Below are positions 41,792-50,170 of a stretch of DNA of 64,000 bases, in pieces (the stretch's first letter is position 1; each line of letters starts with the position of its first letter). The stretch is taken from assembly GCF_002995495.1 (NCBI RefSeq), contig NZ_PVZV01000006.1, positions 62,001 to 126,000 on the forward strand, in the 5' to 3' direction. This DNA comes from Actinocorallia populi. Lineage in GTDB: Bacteria > Actinomycetota > Actinomycetes > Streptosporangiales > Streptosporangiaceae. Position numbers and translations under genes: made by a program. The notes below the pieces were generated by a model. The model made no database searches. It worked only from the letters and a program-made list of their open reading frames with translations, and was not told where the DNA came from.

Positions 41792-43225
41792 ATGACCTCC
41801 GTGACCTCGAAAGGCTGGAGTCTGGCCCTGCTGGCCTTCTCCTGCCTCATCACCTCGCTCGACTTCACCATCGTGTACGTCGCGCTGCCCGACATCGTGC
41901 GGGAGGTCGGGTTCTCCGGCCACTCGGCGCAATGGGTCGTCAGCGCCTACGCCGTCTTCTTCGGCGGCTTCCTGCTCCTCGGCGGGCGGTCGGCCGACCT
42001 GCTGGGACGCCGCCGCATGTTCGTCCTGGGCATGGTCCTGTTCGGCGGCGCGTCCCTGCTCGGCGGGTTGGCGACCACGCCCGGCGCGCTGGTCACCGCG
42101 CGGGCGGTCCAGGGCGTGGGGGCCGCCCTGGCGTTCCCGGCGACCCTGTCGCTGGTCAACACCATGTTCGCCGAAGGACGTGAACGCGTCCGGGCGCTGT
42201 CCGTGTGGGCGATGGCCGGCGCGGGAGGGCTGAGCCTCGGCGCGCTGCTCGGCGGCGTGCTGACGCACGGGTTCGGCTGGGAGGCGGTCTTCCTGGTGAA
42301 CGTGCCGCTGGTGATCGCCGCCGCGGCGGCGGCGTTCGTGCTGCTGGACGCGGACGGGCCGGTGGAGCGCGGCAGGAGCTACGACCTGCCCGGCGTGCTG
42401 ACCGGTACGGCGGGCGCGACGCTCCTGGTGTACGCGATCGCCGAGATCCCCGAGGCGGGCTGGACGTCCACGACCATCGCCGCCCTCACGTCGGCGCTCG
42501 TGCTGCTGGCCGCCTTCTTCGGCATCGAGGCGCGCAGCCGCGACCCGCTGATGCCGCCGCGGCTGCTGCGCAACCGCAACCTCGTCTCCGCCCTGATGGT
42601 GATCTTCGTCTTCGGTGCCACCATGCAGAACGTCGTCTACTTCCTCACCCTGTACTTCCAGGATGTGCTGGGCTATTCGGCGCTGCGCGCAGGGCTGGCG
42701 TTCCTCAGCCTGTCCGCGGTGATCGCGCTGGCCAACTTCGCCGCCGGACGGCTGATGGTCCGCGTCGGCGTCCGCGCCACCCTGGTCGTGGCGCTGGTGC
42801 TCGGAGCGGCCGGGAGCGCCCTGCTGGCCGTGGGAATGACCTCCGGCGGCTCGTACCTCACCGTGCTCGCCGGGATCCTGGTCTACGGCCTCGGCATGGG
42901 CACCATCTACCCCACCCAGTTCGCGGCCGCCGGCACCGGAGTGGCTTCGCAGGAGCAGGGCATCGCGGGCGGCATGGCCAACACCGCCATGCAGCTGGGA
43001 GTGGGCGCGGGACTGGCCGTACTCGTCGGGGTCGCGGGCTCGGGCCTGGAAGGCCTGGCCGGTGAGACGCTGCGCGCGGCCACCGCCGACGGGCTGCGCG
43101 CCGCCGTCTTCCTGTCCGCGGCGCTGACGCTGCCGGGCATCCTCGCGGCCCTCGTCTTCCCCCGGCAGCGCGTTCCCGTGCGGACCGGCGACCCCGGTCC
43201 GGCTCACGCCGGAGCGGCGGGCTGA
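41792..43225 (+). CDS. MFS drug exporter, DHA2 (14-TM) family
   Basis: A 477-residue membrane protein with about 14 hydrophobic segments. Family motifs are LDFTIVYVALPDIVREVGFS at helix 1, motif A GGRSADLLGRRRMFVLGMVL, and motif C-like GALLGGVLTHGFGWEAVFLV with the following NVPLVI. It is a proton-driven drug or metabolite efflux pump. AAGGGGA precedes ATG 41792. The coupling to an FMN reductase under an AfsR-type regulator resembles self-protection or quinone-stress systems. Confidence 0.9.
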   Translation: MTSVTSKGWSLALLAFSCLITSLDFTIVYVALPDIVREVGFSGHSAQWVVSAYAVFFGGFLLLGGRSADLLGRRRMFVLGMVLFGGASLLGGLATTPGALVTARAVQGVGAALAFPATLSLVNTMFAEGRERVRALSVWAMAGAGGLSLGALLGGVLTHGFGWEAVFLVNVPLVIAAAAAAFVLLDADGPVERGRSYDLPGVLTGTAGATLLVYAIAEIPEAGWTSTTIAALTSALVLLAAFFGIEARSRDPLMPPRLLRNRNLVSALMVIFVFGATMQNVVYFLTLYFQDVLGYSALRAGLAFLSLSAVIALANFAAGRLMVRVGVRATLVVALVLGAAGSALLAVGMTSGGSYLTVLAGILVYGLGMGTIYPTQFAAAGTGVASQEQGIAGGMANTAMQLGVGAGLAVLVGVAGSGLEGLAGETLRAATADGLRAAVFLSAALTLPGILAALVFPRQRVPVRTGDPGPAHAGAAG

Positions 43226-43389
43226 CCCGGCACCGTCCACATGCGGCTGCGCAGGTCCATCTCGATCTCTGCGAAGGACTTGACGGTGGAACTCCTCGGC
43301 TTCCCTGCTTCCTCTGCTTCTGCTCGGTGACAGAAGAAGCCTGCGGGAGCCGGGAAAGCCGCGGAAGCAGGCACTTCAAAGGCACCGGG

Positions 43390-43965
43390 TTACCGCGGGG
43401 GAACCGGGGACGACCAGGCCGAACCCGGTGCGCGGCTCTCGGCGGACCTCCTGCGCGGCAGCGGCCCGACACCGGCGTGCCGGCCCGGACGCATGGCCGC
43501 GTGCCGCTGCCCGGGACCCGGCCCGGAACGGGCGGCCAGGGCGTCGGCCACGACACCGGTGGTGAAGGCGTAGACCGCCTTGTGCAGCAGATCCACCGCC
43601 AGTTCGCGGCGGGGCCATGATTCGGGCGGTGCGCCCACCCCGGTGGCGTTCTCCAGTATCTGGTCGTTGGTGAGCCGGACCACGGTGAACTTCGCCGAGG
43701 ACCAGGGGCCGCGCAACCCGGCATGGGCCATCACCGAACGCAGCACTCCCAGCACGGCTCCCTGCCCCAGGTGCATGGCCCAGTTCGCCGCCTCGGACCG
43801 GCCCCCGGACTGTTCGGCCATCCCGGTCAGCCGCTCCAGCACCCGCGCCGGAACGTACGAGTCCGGTCGTCCCGTCAACCGCTGCTCCGCCTTCTCTCCC
43901 AACGTCATCACCATGCCCCCGGCCGCCCCGGCGACCAGCCCCTGCCACACCACGCGTTTCATCAT
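43390..43965 (-). CDS. Hypothetical membrane-associated protein
   Basis: A 191-residue protein I do not recognise. It opens MMKRVVWQGLVAGAAGGMVM, with a Gly-rich hydrophobic segment, and has a second one around MHLGQGAVLGVLRSVMAHAG and a third near KAVYAFTTGVVADALAAR. The last 45 residues are Arg/Pro/Gly-rich and probably disordered. It stands alone between the MFS gene and the end of the Mce operon. The 90 bp before it contain CCCCCTAC (43971-43978) repeated inverted at 44025-44032. A small integral membrane protein is the most that can be said. Confidence 0.6.
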   Translation of the reverse strand: MMKRVVWQGLVAGAAGGMVMTLGEKAEQRLTGRPDSYVPARVLERLTGMAEQSGGRSEAANWAMHLGQGAVLGVLRSVMAHAGLRGPWSSAKFTVVRLTNDQILENATGVGAPPESWPRRELAVDLLHKAVYAFTTGVVADALAARSGPGPGQRHAAMRPGRHAGVGPLPRRRSAESRAPGSAWSSPVPPR

Positions 43966-44055
43966 GACGCCCCCCTACCCGGCAAAGGCTCTGCACTATC
44001 GGGTTATTTGTCTGTCTTTGTGGCGTAGGGGGCTTTTCTTCAAAGGTCCGTTTCC

Positions 44056-44772
44056 TCAGCGTGGGGCGTCGTCCGCGGTGTCCCGCCGCCCGGCGGAGAC
44101 GGGGTTGCCTTCGGGATCGACCATCTTCTCCTCCAGGGCGCCGGCCGAGGCGAGGTCGCTGACGAGCCAGGCCCCGTCCTTCTCGATGAGTTTCAGGGAG
44201 AGGTGGGAGGCGGTCGTCCATTTCGTTCCCACTTTGCTGCGCATCTCGCTGTCGACCACGACGACGGCCGAGGCCAGGTCGCCGTTGATCTCTCCGAGGT
44301 AGACCGCGCGGACCTCGGCCGTGGAGGCGGCCTCCAGCCGGGTGATCGTGGGGGCGACCCCGGAGTCGAACTGGGTCCTGTAGGAGTCGGCGAAGTCGCC
44401 GGTGATCAGCCGGCTCACCGCCTTGCGGGAGGCGGTCACGTCACGGTGGTCGTAGGTGAGGAAGAGGCGGCCGAACTCCGCGGCGGCGGAGTCGACCTCC
44501 TGCCGCCTGTCCTCGGCCGCGGCGTGGGCCCGCCACTGCCAGCAGCCGACGGCGGCCAGGGCGGTGAGCGCGAGCACCGGCGCCCACCCGGCGATCCGGC
44601 GGTCGAACCGCGGGAGGCGCGGTCCGCGCCTCTGCTCGCCGTTCTCCTCGATGCCTTCGGCGGGCTCGGCGGACTCGGCGGGTTCGGTGGTCTGGTCTGC
44701 TTCGATCGGCTCGGTGCCTTCCGCGAGCTCGGTCTTCGCCATGGTCGTCTCCTTGTCGGTGTCGGCTTTCAT
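44056..44772 (-). CDS. Mce-associated membrane protein
   Basis: A 238-residue protein, last in the Mce operon. It has an acidic cytoplasmic tail of about 45 residues, one transmembrane helix (WAPVLALTALAAVGCWQWRA), and a conserved extracytoplasmic domain of the VirB8/NTF2-like kind seen in Mam proteins (DSAAAEFGRLFLTYDHRDVT, then TTASHLSLKLIEKDGAWLVS). Such proteins stabilise Mce complexes in mycobacteria. ATG 44772 overlaps the mceF stop (ATGA); an in-frame ATG at 44739 is a shorter alternative. Confidence 0.82.
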   Translation of the reverse strand: MKADTDKETTMAKTELAEGTEPIEADQTTEPAESAEPAEGIEENGEQRRGPRLPRFDRRIAGWAPVLALTALAAVGCWQWRAHAAAEDRRQEVDSAAAEFGRLFLTYDHRDVTASRKAVSRLITGDFADSYRTQFDSGVAPTITRLEAASTAEVRAVYLGEINGDLASAVVVVDSEMRSKVGTKWTTASHLSLKLIEKDGAWLVSDLASAGALEEKMVDPEGNPVSAGRRDTADDAPR

Positions 44773-46064
44773 GGGCGCCTTCGGTCTCGGACCCGCCGGG
44801 CCAGGACGAAGACGGCGCCTCCGGCCACGCGCACCAGGACCAGGAGGGCGAGGATCGGCGGCAGGTGGACCAGCCAGTTCTCGGGCCGGAAGGGCGATCG
44901 CTCCGCGGCGGGACGGACCGTGTCGGCGGCACGGGAGTCCGGCCGTACGGCCGGCGGCGCGGCCGGGACGCTCCCCGGCGGCTGCGCTCCGGCCTCGGAG
45001 GCGGGCGCGGTCTCGCGGGTTCCTCCGTCGCAGCCGGGTATCTCGGGCACGGCGGGGAGCTTCAACGGCTCCTTGTATTCGAGGGCCGGGGCGGGGTCGA
45101 GCAGGGTCACCACGAGGTTGGTGCGCAGCGACGGCTCGGGGGTGCCCGCACCGCTGCTCACGTCCTGCAGTACCGCGGTCAGGTCGGGGGCGACGGCAAG
45201 GGCTCTGGAGAGGTCCCTGGCACGGGCGTCGGAGAACACCGTGGGCAGTGTCGAGCCGATCGCGGAGTACAGGCAGTCCGCCTGCGGCATCGCGTCGAGG
45301 AGGTCGTTGATCCGTGCGAGTGCGTCCGGCGCCTGGTCGCGCAGGGCGGCGATCTCCTTGCGGAGGTCCTTGAGCGTCGCGGTGGTGGCGGCCAGACCGT
45401 CCAGTCCCGCTCCCACCTGGCCGCGCCGCCGGGCGAAGACGCGGGTGATGTCGGCGAGCCGCCGGTAGGTGGCGTCGAGTTCGGTGGCGTTGTCCGCGAA
45501 AGCGGACGAGAGCTGGTCGACGCCGTCGATCAGCGCGGCCAGGGACTCTCCGCGTCCGTTCCAGCCGACGGCCAGCTCATGGACGAGGGAGCGGGTGTCG
45601 TCGGGGGAGAGGAGCTTCAGCAGTTCCATCGAGCTGCCGAACAGGTCGGAGTAGGACAGCGGTTCTTCGGTTCTTTCGACCGGCACCACGTCGCCGGCCT
45701 TCAGATAAGGGCCGTCGCCGGGATCCCCTGGCTGCGGTTCGAATTCCACGAAGGGCTCGCCGACGGCGGACTTGCGCCGTGCCGAGGCGCCGGCGGTGTC
45801 CGGCACCCGGCTGTCGTGGTCGAGTTCCAGCTCGACCACGACCTTGCGGTCGCCCAGCCGCACCTGCCGAACGGTCCCTACCTTGACTCCGAGGTAGGCC
45901 ACGTCGAAGCCCTCCCGAAGGCCGGGGGAGGCGGCGAACTCCACGGTCACCGGGTAGGGCCGGTCGGTGAGGCGCACCTTGAGCAGGGCGAAGACGGCCC
46001 AGGTGCTCACGATGGCGGTCAACACGGCGAAGACGAGGAGGTTGACCAGGACGCGGTTGTTCAT
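44769..46064 (-). CDS. mceF: Mce family protein, sixth subunit (MceF position)
   Basis: A 431-residue MlaD/MCE-domain protein. One N-terminal membrane anchor (LVNLLVFAVLTAIVSTWAVF) is followed by the MCE domain with FDVAYLGVKVGTVRQVRLGD, a long helical region, a Pro/Ala-rich linker (about 345-385), and a second hydrophobic helix near the C-terminus (PPILALLVLVRVAGGAVFVL). The C-terminal anchor is unusual for an Mce subunit and would fix both ends of the tunnel protein. ATG 46064 overlaps the preceding stop. Confidence 0.87.
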   Translation of the reverse strand: MNNRVLVNLLVFAVLTAIVSTWAVFALLKVRLTDRPYPVTVEFAASPGLREGFDVAYLGVKVGTVRQVRLGDRKVVVELELDHDSRVPDTAGASARRKSAVGEPFVEFEPQPGDPGDGPYLKAGDVVPVERTEEPLSYSDLFGSSMELLKLLSPDDTRSLVHELAVGWNGRGESLAALIDGVDQLSSAFADNATELDATYRRLADITRVFARRRGQVGAGLDGLAATTATLKDLRKEIAALRDQAPDALARINDLLDAMPQADCLYSAIGSTLPTVFSDARARDLSRALAVAPDLTAVLQDVSSGAGTPEPSLRTNLVVTLLDPAPALEYKEPLKLPAVPEIPGCDGGTRETAPASEAGAQPPGSVPAAPPAVRPDSRAADTVRPAAERSPFRPENWLVHLPPILALLVLVRVAGGAVFVLARRVRDRRRP

Positions 46065-47089
46065 TCCGTGTCTCCGTCCCGCTGCGGCCGCCCGGTCCTC
46101 CACCCCGGCGGCACCGCCGCCCGGACGGGAGGGACTCCGTCGGCCACCGGCATCACGACCCGCAGCGTCGCGGACATCAGCAGCTGTCCGTCGTGGACCG
46201 CGCGCGGGAACTTCTGCTCGAAGGCCAGCAGCTGGTCGATCAACCTGGTGATCCTGCTCCTGCTGCCGCCGAGCGAGGCCAGGACCGGATCGAGCTGCTC
46301 GAGCATCTCCAGGAGGGCGTCGGTGCGCTCACCCAGGACGGTGTCGTTGGTGGCCTCGGCGAGTCCGGCCAGCCGGTCGACACTTCTGATGATCTTCTGC
46401 CGGTCCTTCGCGAGGGCGCGGCTCGCGGTCTCCAACCGCGCGGGCAGGTCGGCGTAGCCGTCCTTGTTCTCGGCCAGCGACCTGCCCAGGCGGGCGAAGT
46501 CGTCGATGGCCCGGGTCAGCTCGGTGCGCTGGTCGGCGAACAGGTCGACGAGGGTGGCCGACTGCTCGATCATCTTGTTGAGCACGGCGCCCTTGTCGGC
46601 GAACGCCTCGGTGTAGGCGTCGACGACTCCGCTGACATCATGGGCGGCGAGCGCTTCGATCACCGCTCCGGCCTTGTCCACGACCTGTTCGAAATCGGGC
46701 TGGACGCCCGTGGAGGTGAATGCCGCGCCGTCGCGCATGAAAGGCCCGGTGGACAGGTCGGCGCCTTCGGGAATGGTCAGCCTGATGAAGTTCTCGCCCA
46801 GCAGCGAGGTCTTGGCGACCTCTGCCGTGGTGCCGACCGGTATGCGGTGCTCGTCGGCGATGGACATGGTGACCTCGGCCCGGTAGCCGACGAGCCTCAC
46901 CTCGGTGACCGTCCCGATCCGGACGTCGGCCATCTGGACGCCGTGCCCCTCCACGAGGGTCTGCACATCGTCGAAGGTCGCCTTCAGCGACACCTCCCCC
47001 CGGGGAGAGCCCGCCGTGCGGATCGAACAGCCGCCCAGCAGGACCACGAGGCAGAGCATGAACGCCGGGAACGTGGCGCGTCGGGGCAT
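46061..47089 (-). CDS. mceE: Mce family lipoprotein, fifth subunit (MceE/LprK position)
   Basis: A 342-residue MCE-domain protein with a lipoprotein signal MPRRATFPAFMLCLVVLLGG and Cys at residue 21, as expected for MceE. The MCE domain contains HGVQMADVRIGTVTEVRLVG, followed by helical segments that build the substrate tunnel. Its start overlaps the upstream stop by one base (TGATG), so translation is coupled. Confidence 0.87.
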   Translation of the reverse strand: MPRRATFPAFMLCLVVLLGGCSIRTAGSPRGEVSLKATFDDVQTLVEGHGVQMADVRIGTVTEVRLVGYRAEVTMSIADEHRIPVGTTAEVAKTSLLGENFIRLTIPEGADLSTGPFMRDGAAFTSTGVQPDFEQVVDKAGAVIEALAAHDVSGVVDAYTEAFADKGAVLNKMIEQSATLVDLFADQRTELTRAIDDFARLGRSLAENKDGYADLPARLETASRALAKDRQKIIRSVDRLAGLAEATNDTVLGERTDALLEMLEQLDPVLASLGGSRSRITRLIDQLLAFEQKFPRAVHDGQLLMSATLRVVMPVADGVPPVRAAVPPGWRTGRPQRDGDTE

Positions 47090-48126
47090 CAGTCCTCCTG
47101 CCAGGGGCAGTTCGCGAACGGCTCCGGCAGGCAGGGCACCGGTTCTTTGAGGCCGAGCTGCTGGAAGATGGGTTTCATCCAGGCCCGGATGAACGCGTCG
47201 GTGCCGATCCGCAGCGTCAGCGAGTGGTGTTTCTCGTCCCAGGCGTCCACGAGTACGCCGCCGATCTCCGGCAGGGTTTCCAGCAGGTCGGCGACCGCCT
47301 TGCTGTTGGCCTTCAGCGTCAGCGCGATCTCGGTGAAGTTCGCCAGGTCACCGGGGAGCCGTTCCCGGTAGGCCTTGATGAGGACGTCGCCCCGCTTGAT
47401 GAGGTCGACGAGCGCGCGGACCAGTTTCTGAATGTTCCTGCGCTCCTCGGACAAGAGGTCGCTGACGGTTCCGAAATCCTTCAGCAGCCGGTCGAGAGTC
47501 TTCTCCCGGTCTTTGACGACTCCGGTGAGGGTGTTGAGGTCACCGGCGACCTTCAGCAGCCGGTCGCTCTGCCCGGCCAGGGTGCGGGTCATCTCCGCCG
47601 ACTGCTGGATCACCTGGTTGAACTGCTCGCCGTTGCCCTTGAAGGCCGCAGCGGCCCGGGACACTCCCGCGCTGAGCACGTCGGGGTCGAAGGCGTTGTT
47701 GAGGTCGGTGAACGCCTGCAGCGCGTCGTCCACCTCGACGGGCAGTTCGGTCCGCTCCCTGGGGATCACCGCGCCGTCGCGGGCCCTGGGAGCCCCTTTG
47801 CGCCAGGGCGGGAAGAGCACGAGGTTGCGCTCGCCGACCAGGTTGAGCGGGACGATCCCCGCGTGGACGTCGGCCGGAAGCGGGGTGTCCTCTCGGACGG
47901 AGAAGTCGACCTTCACCTGCGCGCCGACGATGATGATCTCCTCGACCCTGCCGACGTCCAGGCCCATCACCTTGACGGGAGATCCCTCGTAGAAGGCGAT
48001 GGTCCGGTCGAAGTAGGCGGTGAGCCGGTAGCTGTCGGCGAACCGGTTGGTGACGTTGTCGGGAGCCGCGGAGCAGCCGGAGAGCGTCAGGCCCAGGACG
48101 GCGACGAGGCCGGAGAGGCGTTTCAA
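47089..48126 (-). CDS. mceD: Mce family lipoprotein, fourth subunit (MceD position)
   Basis: A 345-residue MCE-domain protein. Translation most likely begins at TTG 48126, overlapping the previous stop, and gives MKRLSGLVAVLGLTLSGC, a clear lipobox with Cys18. The MCE domain contains GSPVKVMGLDVGRVEEIIIV. A lipobox in the fourth subunit is unusual, since only the fifth is normally a lipoprotein in six-protein Mce systems. The C-terminal end has paired cysteines (CLPEPFANC). Confidence 0.85.
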   Translation of the reverse strand: MKRLSGLVAVLGLTLSGCSAAPDNVTNRFADSYRLTAYFDRTIAFYEGSPVKVMGLDVGRVEEIIIVGAQVKVDFSVREDTPLPADVHAGIVPLNLVGERNLVLFPPWRKGAPRARDGAVIPRERTELPVEVDDALQAFTDLNNAFDPDVLSAGVSRAAAAFKGNGEQFNQVIQQSAEMTRTLAGQSDRLLKVAGDLNTLTGVVKDREKTLDRLLKDFGTVSDLLSEERRNIQKLVRALVDLIKRGDVLIKAYRERLPGDLANFTEIALTLKANSKAVADLLETLPEIGGVLVDAWDEKHHSLTLRIGTDAFIRAWMKPIFQQLGLKEPVPCLPEPFANCPWQED

Positions 48127-49157
48127 GGGCCGCCTCCGATGAAGCCGGGATTGAGGACGACCGCCCCGACCGGGCCGACGTCGATCCAGGGGCCGGATCT
48201 CCCCGCCCTGGTCAGCCCCTGGAAGGTCGGCGCGAGTAGTGCGAGGCCGGTGTTGAGGTCCTCGATGCCACCGCCCAGGGTGGTCCCGGCCAGGTGCAGG
48301 TCGTCGAGCAGGCCGGTGATGCTCTGCTGCCGGGTGGCGATGAGCCGGGACAGGGTGCCGACGGTCTGGCTGCCCTCGCCGAGTACGGCGGAGAGTTCGG
48401 CGCGCCGTTCGACCAGCTCCCGCAGGATGAGCCGACTGGATTCCAGGAGCTGGACGAGCTGCTGGTCCTTGGCCGCCAGGGCGCCGGTCAGCTTCTCGCC
48501 GTCCTCCATCAGCCGTACGAAATCCGGAGTGTGCTCGTTGAGGGTCGTGGTGAGGGCGCCGAGGTCGGTGAGCATGCGCCGGATCTTCTTCCGGTCGGGG
48601 TAGTCGATCTCCACGGCCTGGTCGAGCAGCTTCTCGACCAACTTCGTGTCGATCTTCTCGGCGATCCGCGTGGACTGCGACACCGCGTCGGTGACGGTGA
48701 ACGGCGCGCTCGTGCGATCGGCGGGGACGTGCCGCTCCGTTTCGGGCAGGGAGTGCAGGTAGGGCGAGGCGACGGGGCCGGAGAGCTTGATGTAGCGGCC
48801 GCCCAGGAGGGTGGTCAGCTGGATGTCGGCGCGGGTCCGGCGGCCCAGCCGCACGCCGTGGTCGACCTTCCAGGCGATGACGACCTCGCCTTGGTCGTAG
48901 TCCGGCTCCACGCTCGTCACCCGCCCGACGGGGACCCCGGCCAGCCGTACGTCGTCGCCGCGCTTGACGCCGCCGCTGTCGGCGAAGGATCCGCTCATGA
49001 GATAGCCGCGTTCGAAGATCCGCAGGGTGCCCGCGGCGAAGGCGAGCAGGACCGTCAGGCCGATCACGCCGAGCGAGGTGAGCGCGAGGCGCTTCTTGTG
49101 CATGTCGCGGAAGGACCTCAGGCCGGCCTTTCGCGGCCATGGTGCTCTGATCCGCAT
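48123..49157 (-). CDS. mceC: Mce family protein, third subunit (MceC position)
   Basis: A 344-residue protein with an Arg/Lys-rich cytoplasmic start, one membrane anchor (LALTSLGVIGLTVLLAFAAG) and the MCE domain (GDDVRLAGVPVGRVTSVEPD). Helical tunnel segments follow. ATG 49157 has GGAGG 6 bases upstream and overlaps the mceB stop by one base; a GTG at 49160 is too close to that site. Confidence 0.87.
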   Translation of the reverse strand: MRIRAPWPRKAGLRSFRDMHKKRLALTSLGVIGLTVLLAFAAGTLRIFERGYLMSGSFADSGGVKRGDDVRLAGVPVGRVTSVEPDYDQGEVVIAWKVDHGVRLGRRTRADIQLTTLLGGRYIKLSGPVASPYLHSLPETERHVPADRTSAPFTVTDAVSQSTRIAEKIDTKLVEKLLDQAVEIDYPDRKKIRRMLTDLGALTTTLNEHTPDFVRLMEDGEKLTGALAAKDQQLVQLLESSRLILRELVERRAELSAVLGEGSQTVGTLSRLIATRQQSITGLLDDLHLAGTTLGGGIEDLNTGLALLAPTFQGLTRAGRSGPWIDVGPVGAVVLNPGFIGGGP

Positions 49158-50170
49158 CACTCGCCTCCCAGCATCATCGAGCGGAGGTCCCGTGCCGGTG
49201 GCAGGACGGGGTCGTACGGGCATGGGCCGTCGTCGAACTTGATGCAGGGCGCGGTCAGCCGGATGTAATCGCCTTCGTCGGTGGCGCTGAAGAGGGCGCG
49301 CAGCGCGGGGGGAAGTCCGTCGAGCACCTTGGTCAGCGAGTCCACGTTGAGGCGGGCCGTCTCGGCCAGTTCCGCCGCGTTGTCGATCAGCCGTCCGACG
49401 CGTCTCTCGTCGCCGCCCAGCACCACGTCGAGGTCGCGGGCGGTCCGCGAGACCTCGACGAGGGCCTCGTCGAGCACCCCGCGCGAGTCGGCGAACGCCT
49501 GCGTGAGGGTCGCCAGGTCGTCGACGACCTGCGCGATCTGCCGGTCGCGGCGGCCGAGGGCCTCGAAGACGGTGCGGTAGTCCTTCACCATCTGCCCGAT
49601 GGTCCCCTGACGGGAGGCGAAGGCCGCCAGCAGCGTGTCCAGGTCGTCGGCGATCCGCGCGATGTTGCCCTGGTTGCCGTCGATGGCCTGGGAGAAGGCG
49701 GTGAGCAGCCTGTTGATCTGGGCGGGGTCGAGGCTGCGGGTGAGCGGTCCGAGGCCGTTCACCACGGTGCTGAGGTCGACCACCGAGCGGGTGCGGGTGA
49801 CTCGGGCCCCGTCGGCGAGCATCTTCCGGCTGTCGCCCGGCTCGAGGTAGACCATGCGCTGGCCGATCGCGTTGCGCCAGCGGATGGAGATCTCCGAGTC
49901 CTCGGGGACCCTGATGCCGTCGTCGATCCGCAGTGTGACCACCGCGCGGCCGTCCTCGACCCCGATGCCGTCGACCCTGCCGACCGGAGCTCCGGCGATC
50001 TTCACCTGGTCGCCTTCGAGCAGACCGGTGACGTCGTCGAAGACTCCCGTGATCCGGTATCGGTCCCCGAAGTCGATCTGGAGGATCTGGGCCGCGATAT
50101 AGAGGGTGAGCGTGCCGGTGACCAGGAAGAACAGCCCGAACCTGGACATCGCCTGCGTGGGAAGGGTCAT
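49157..50170 (-). CDS. mceB: Mce family protein, second subunit (MceB position)
   Basis: A 337-residue protein with membrane anchor FGLFFLVTGTLTLYIAAQIL and MCE domain GDQVKIAGAPVGRVDGIGVE. It ends with a Cys pair in the segment APCIKFDDGPCPYD, which may form a disulfide outside the membrane. ATG 50170 overlaps the mceA stop (ATGA). Confidence 0.87.
   Translation of the reverse strand: MTLPTQAMSRFGLFFLVTGTLTLYIAAQILQIDFGDRYRITGVFDDVTGLLEGDQVKIAGAPVGRVDGIGVEDGRAVVTLRIDDGIRVPEDSEISIRWRNAIGQRMVYLEPGDSRKMLADGARVTRTRSVVDLSTVVNGLGPLTRSLDPAQINRLLTAFSQAIDGNQGNIARIADDLDTLLAAFASRQGTIGQMVKDYRTVFEALGRRDRQIAQVVDDLATLTQAFADSRGVLDEALVEVSRTARDLDVVLGGDERRVGRLIDNAAELAETARLNVDSLTKVLDGLPPALRALFSATDEGDYIRLTAPCIKFDDGPCPYDPVLPPARDLRSMMLGGE

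Noticed and set aside
43315-43336. CTTCTG/CAGAAG hairpin after the MFS gene
   Set aside because: Only 6 bp with an 8-base loop and no T-tract; too weak to call a terminator.
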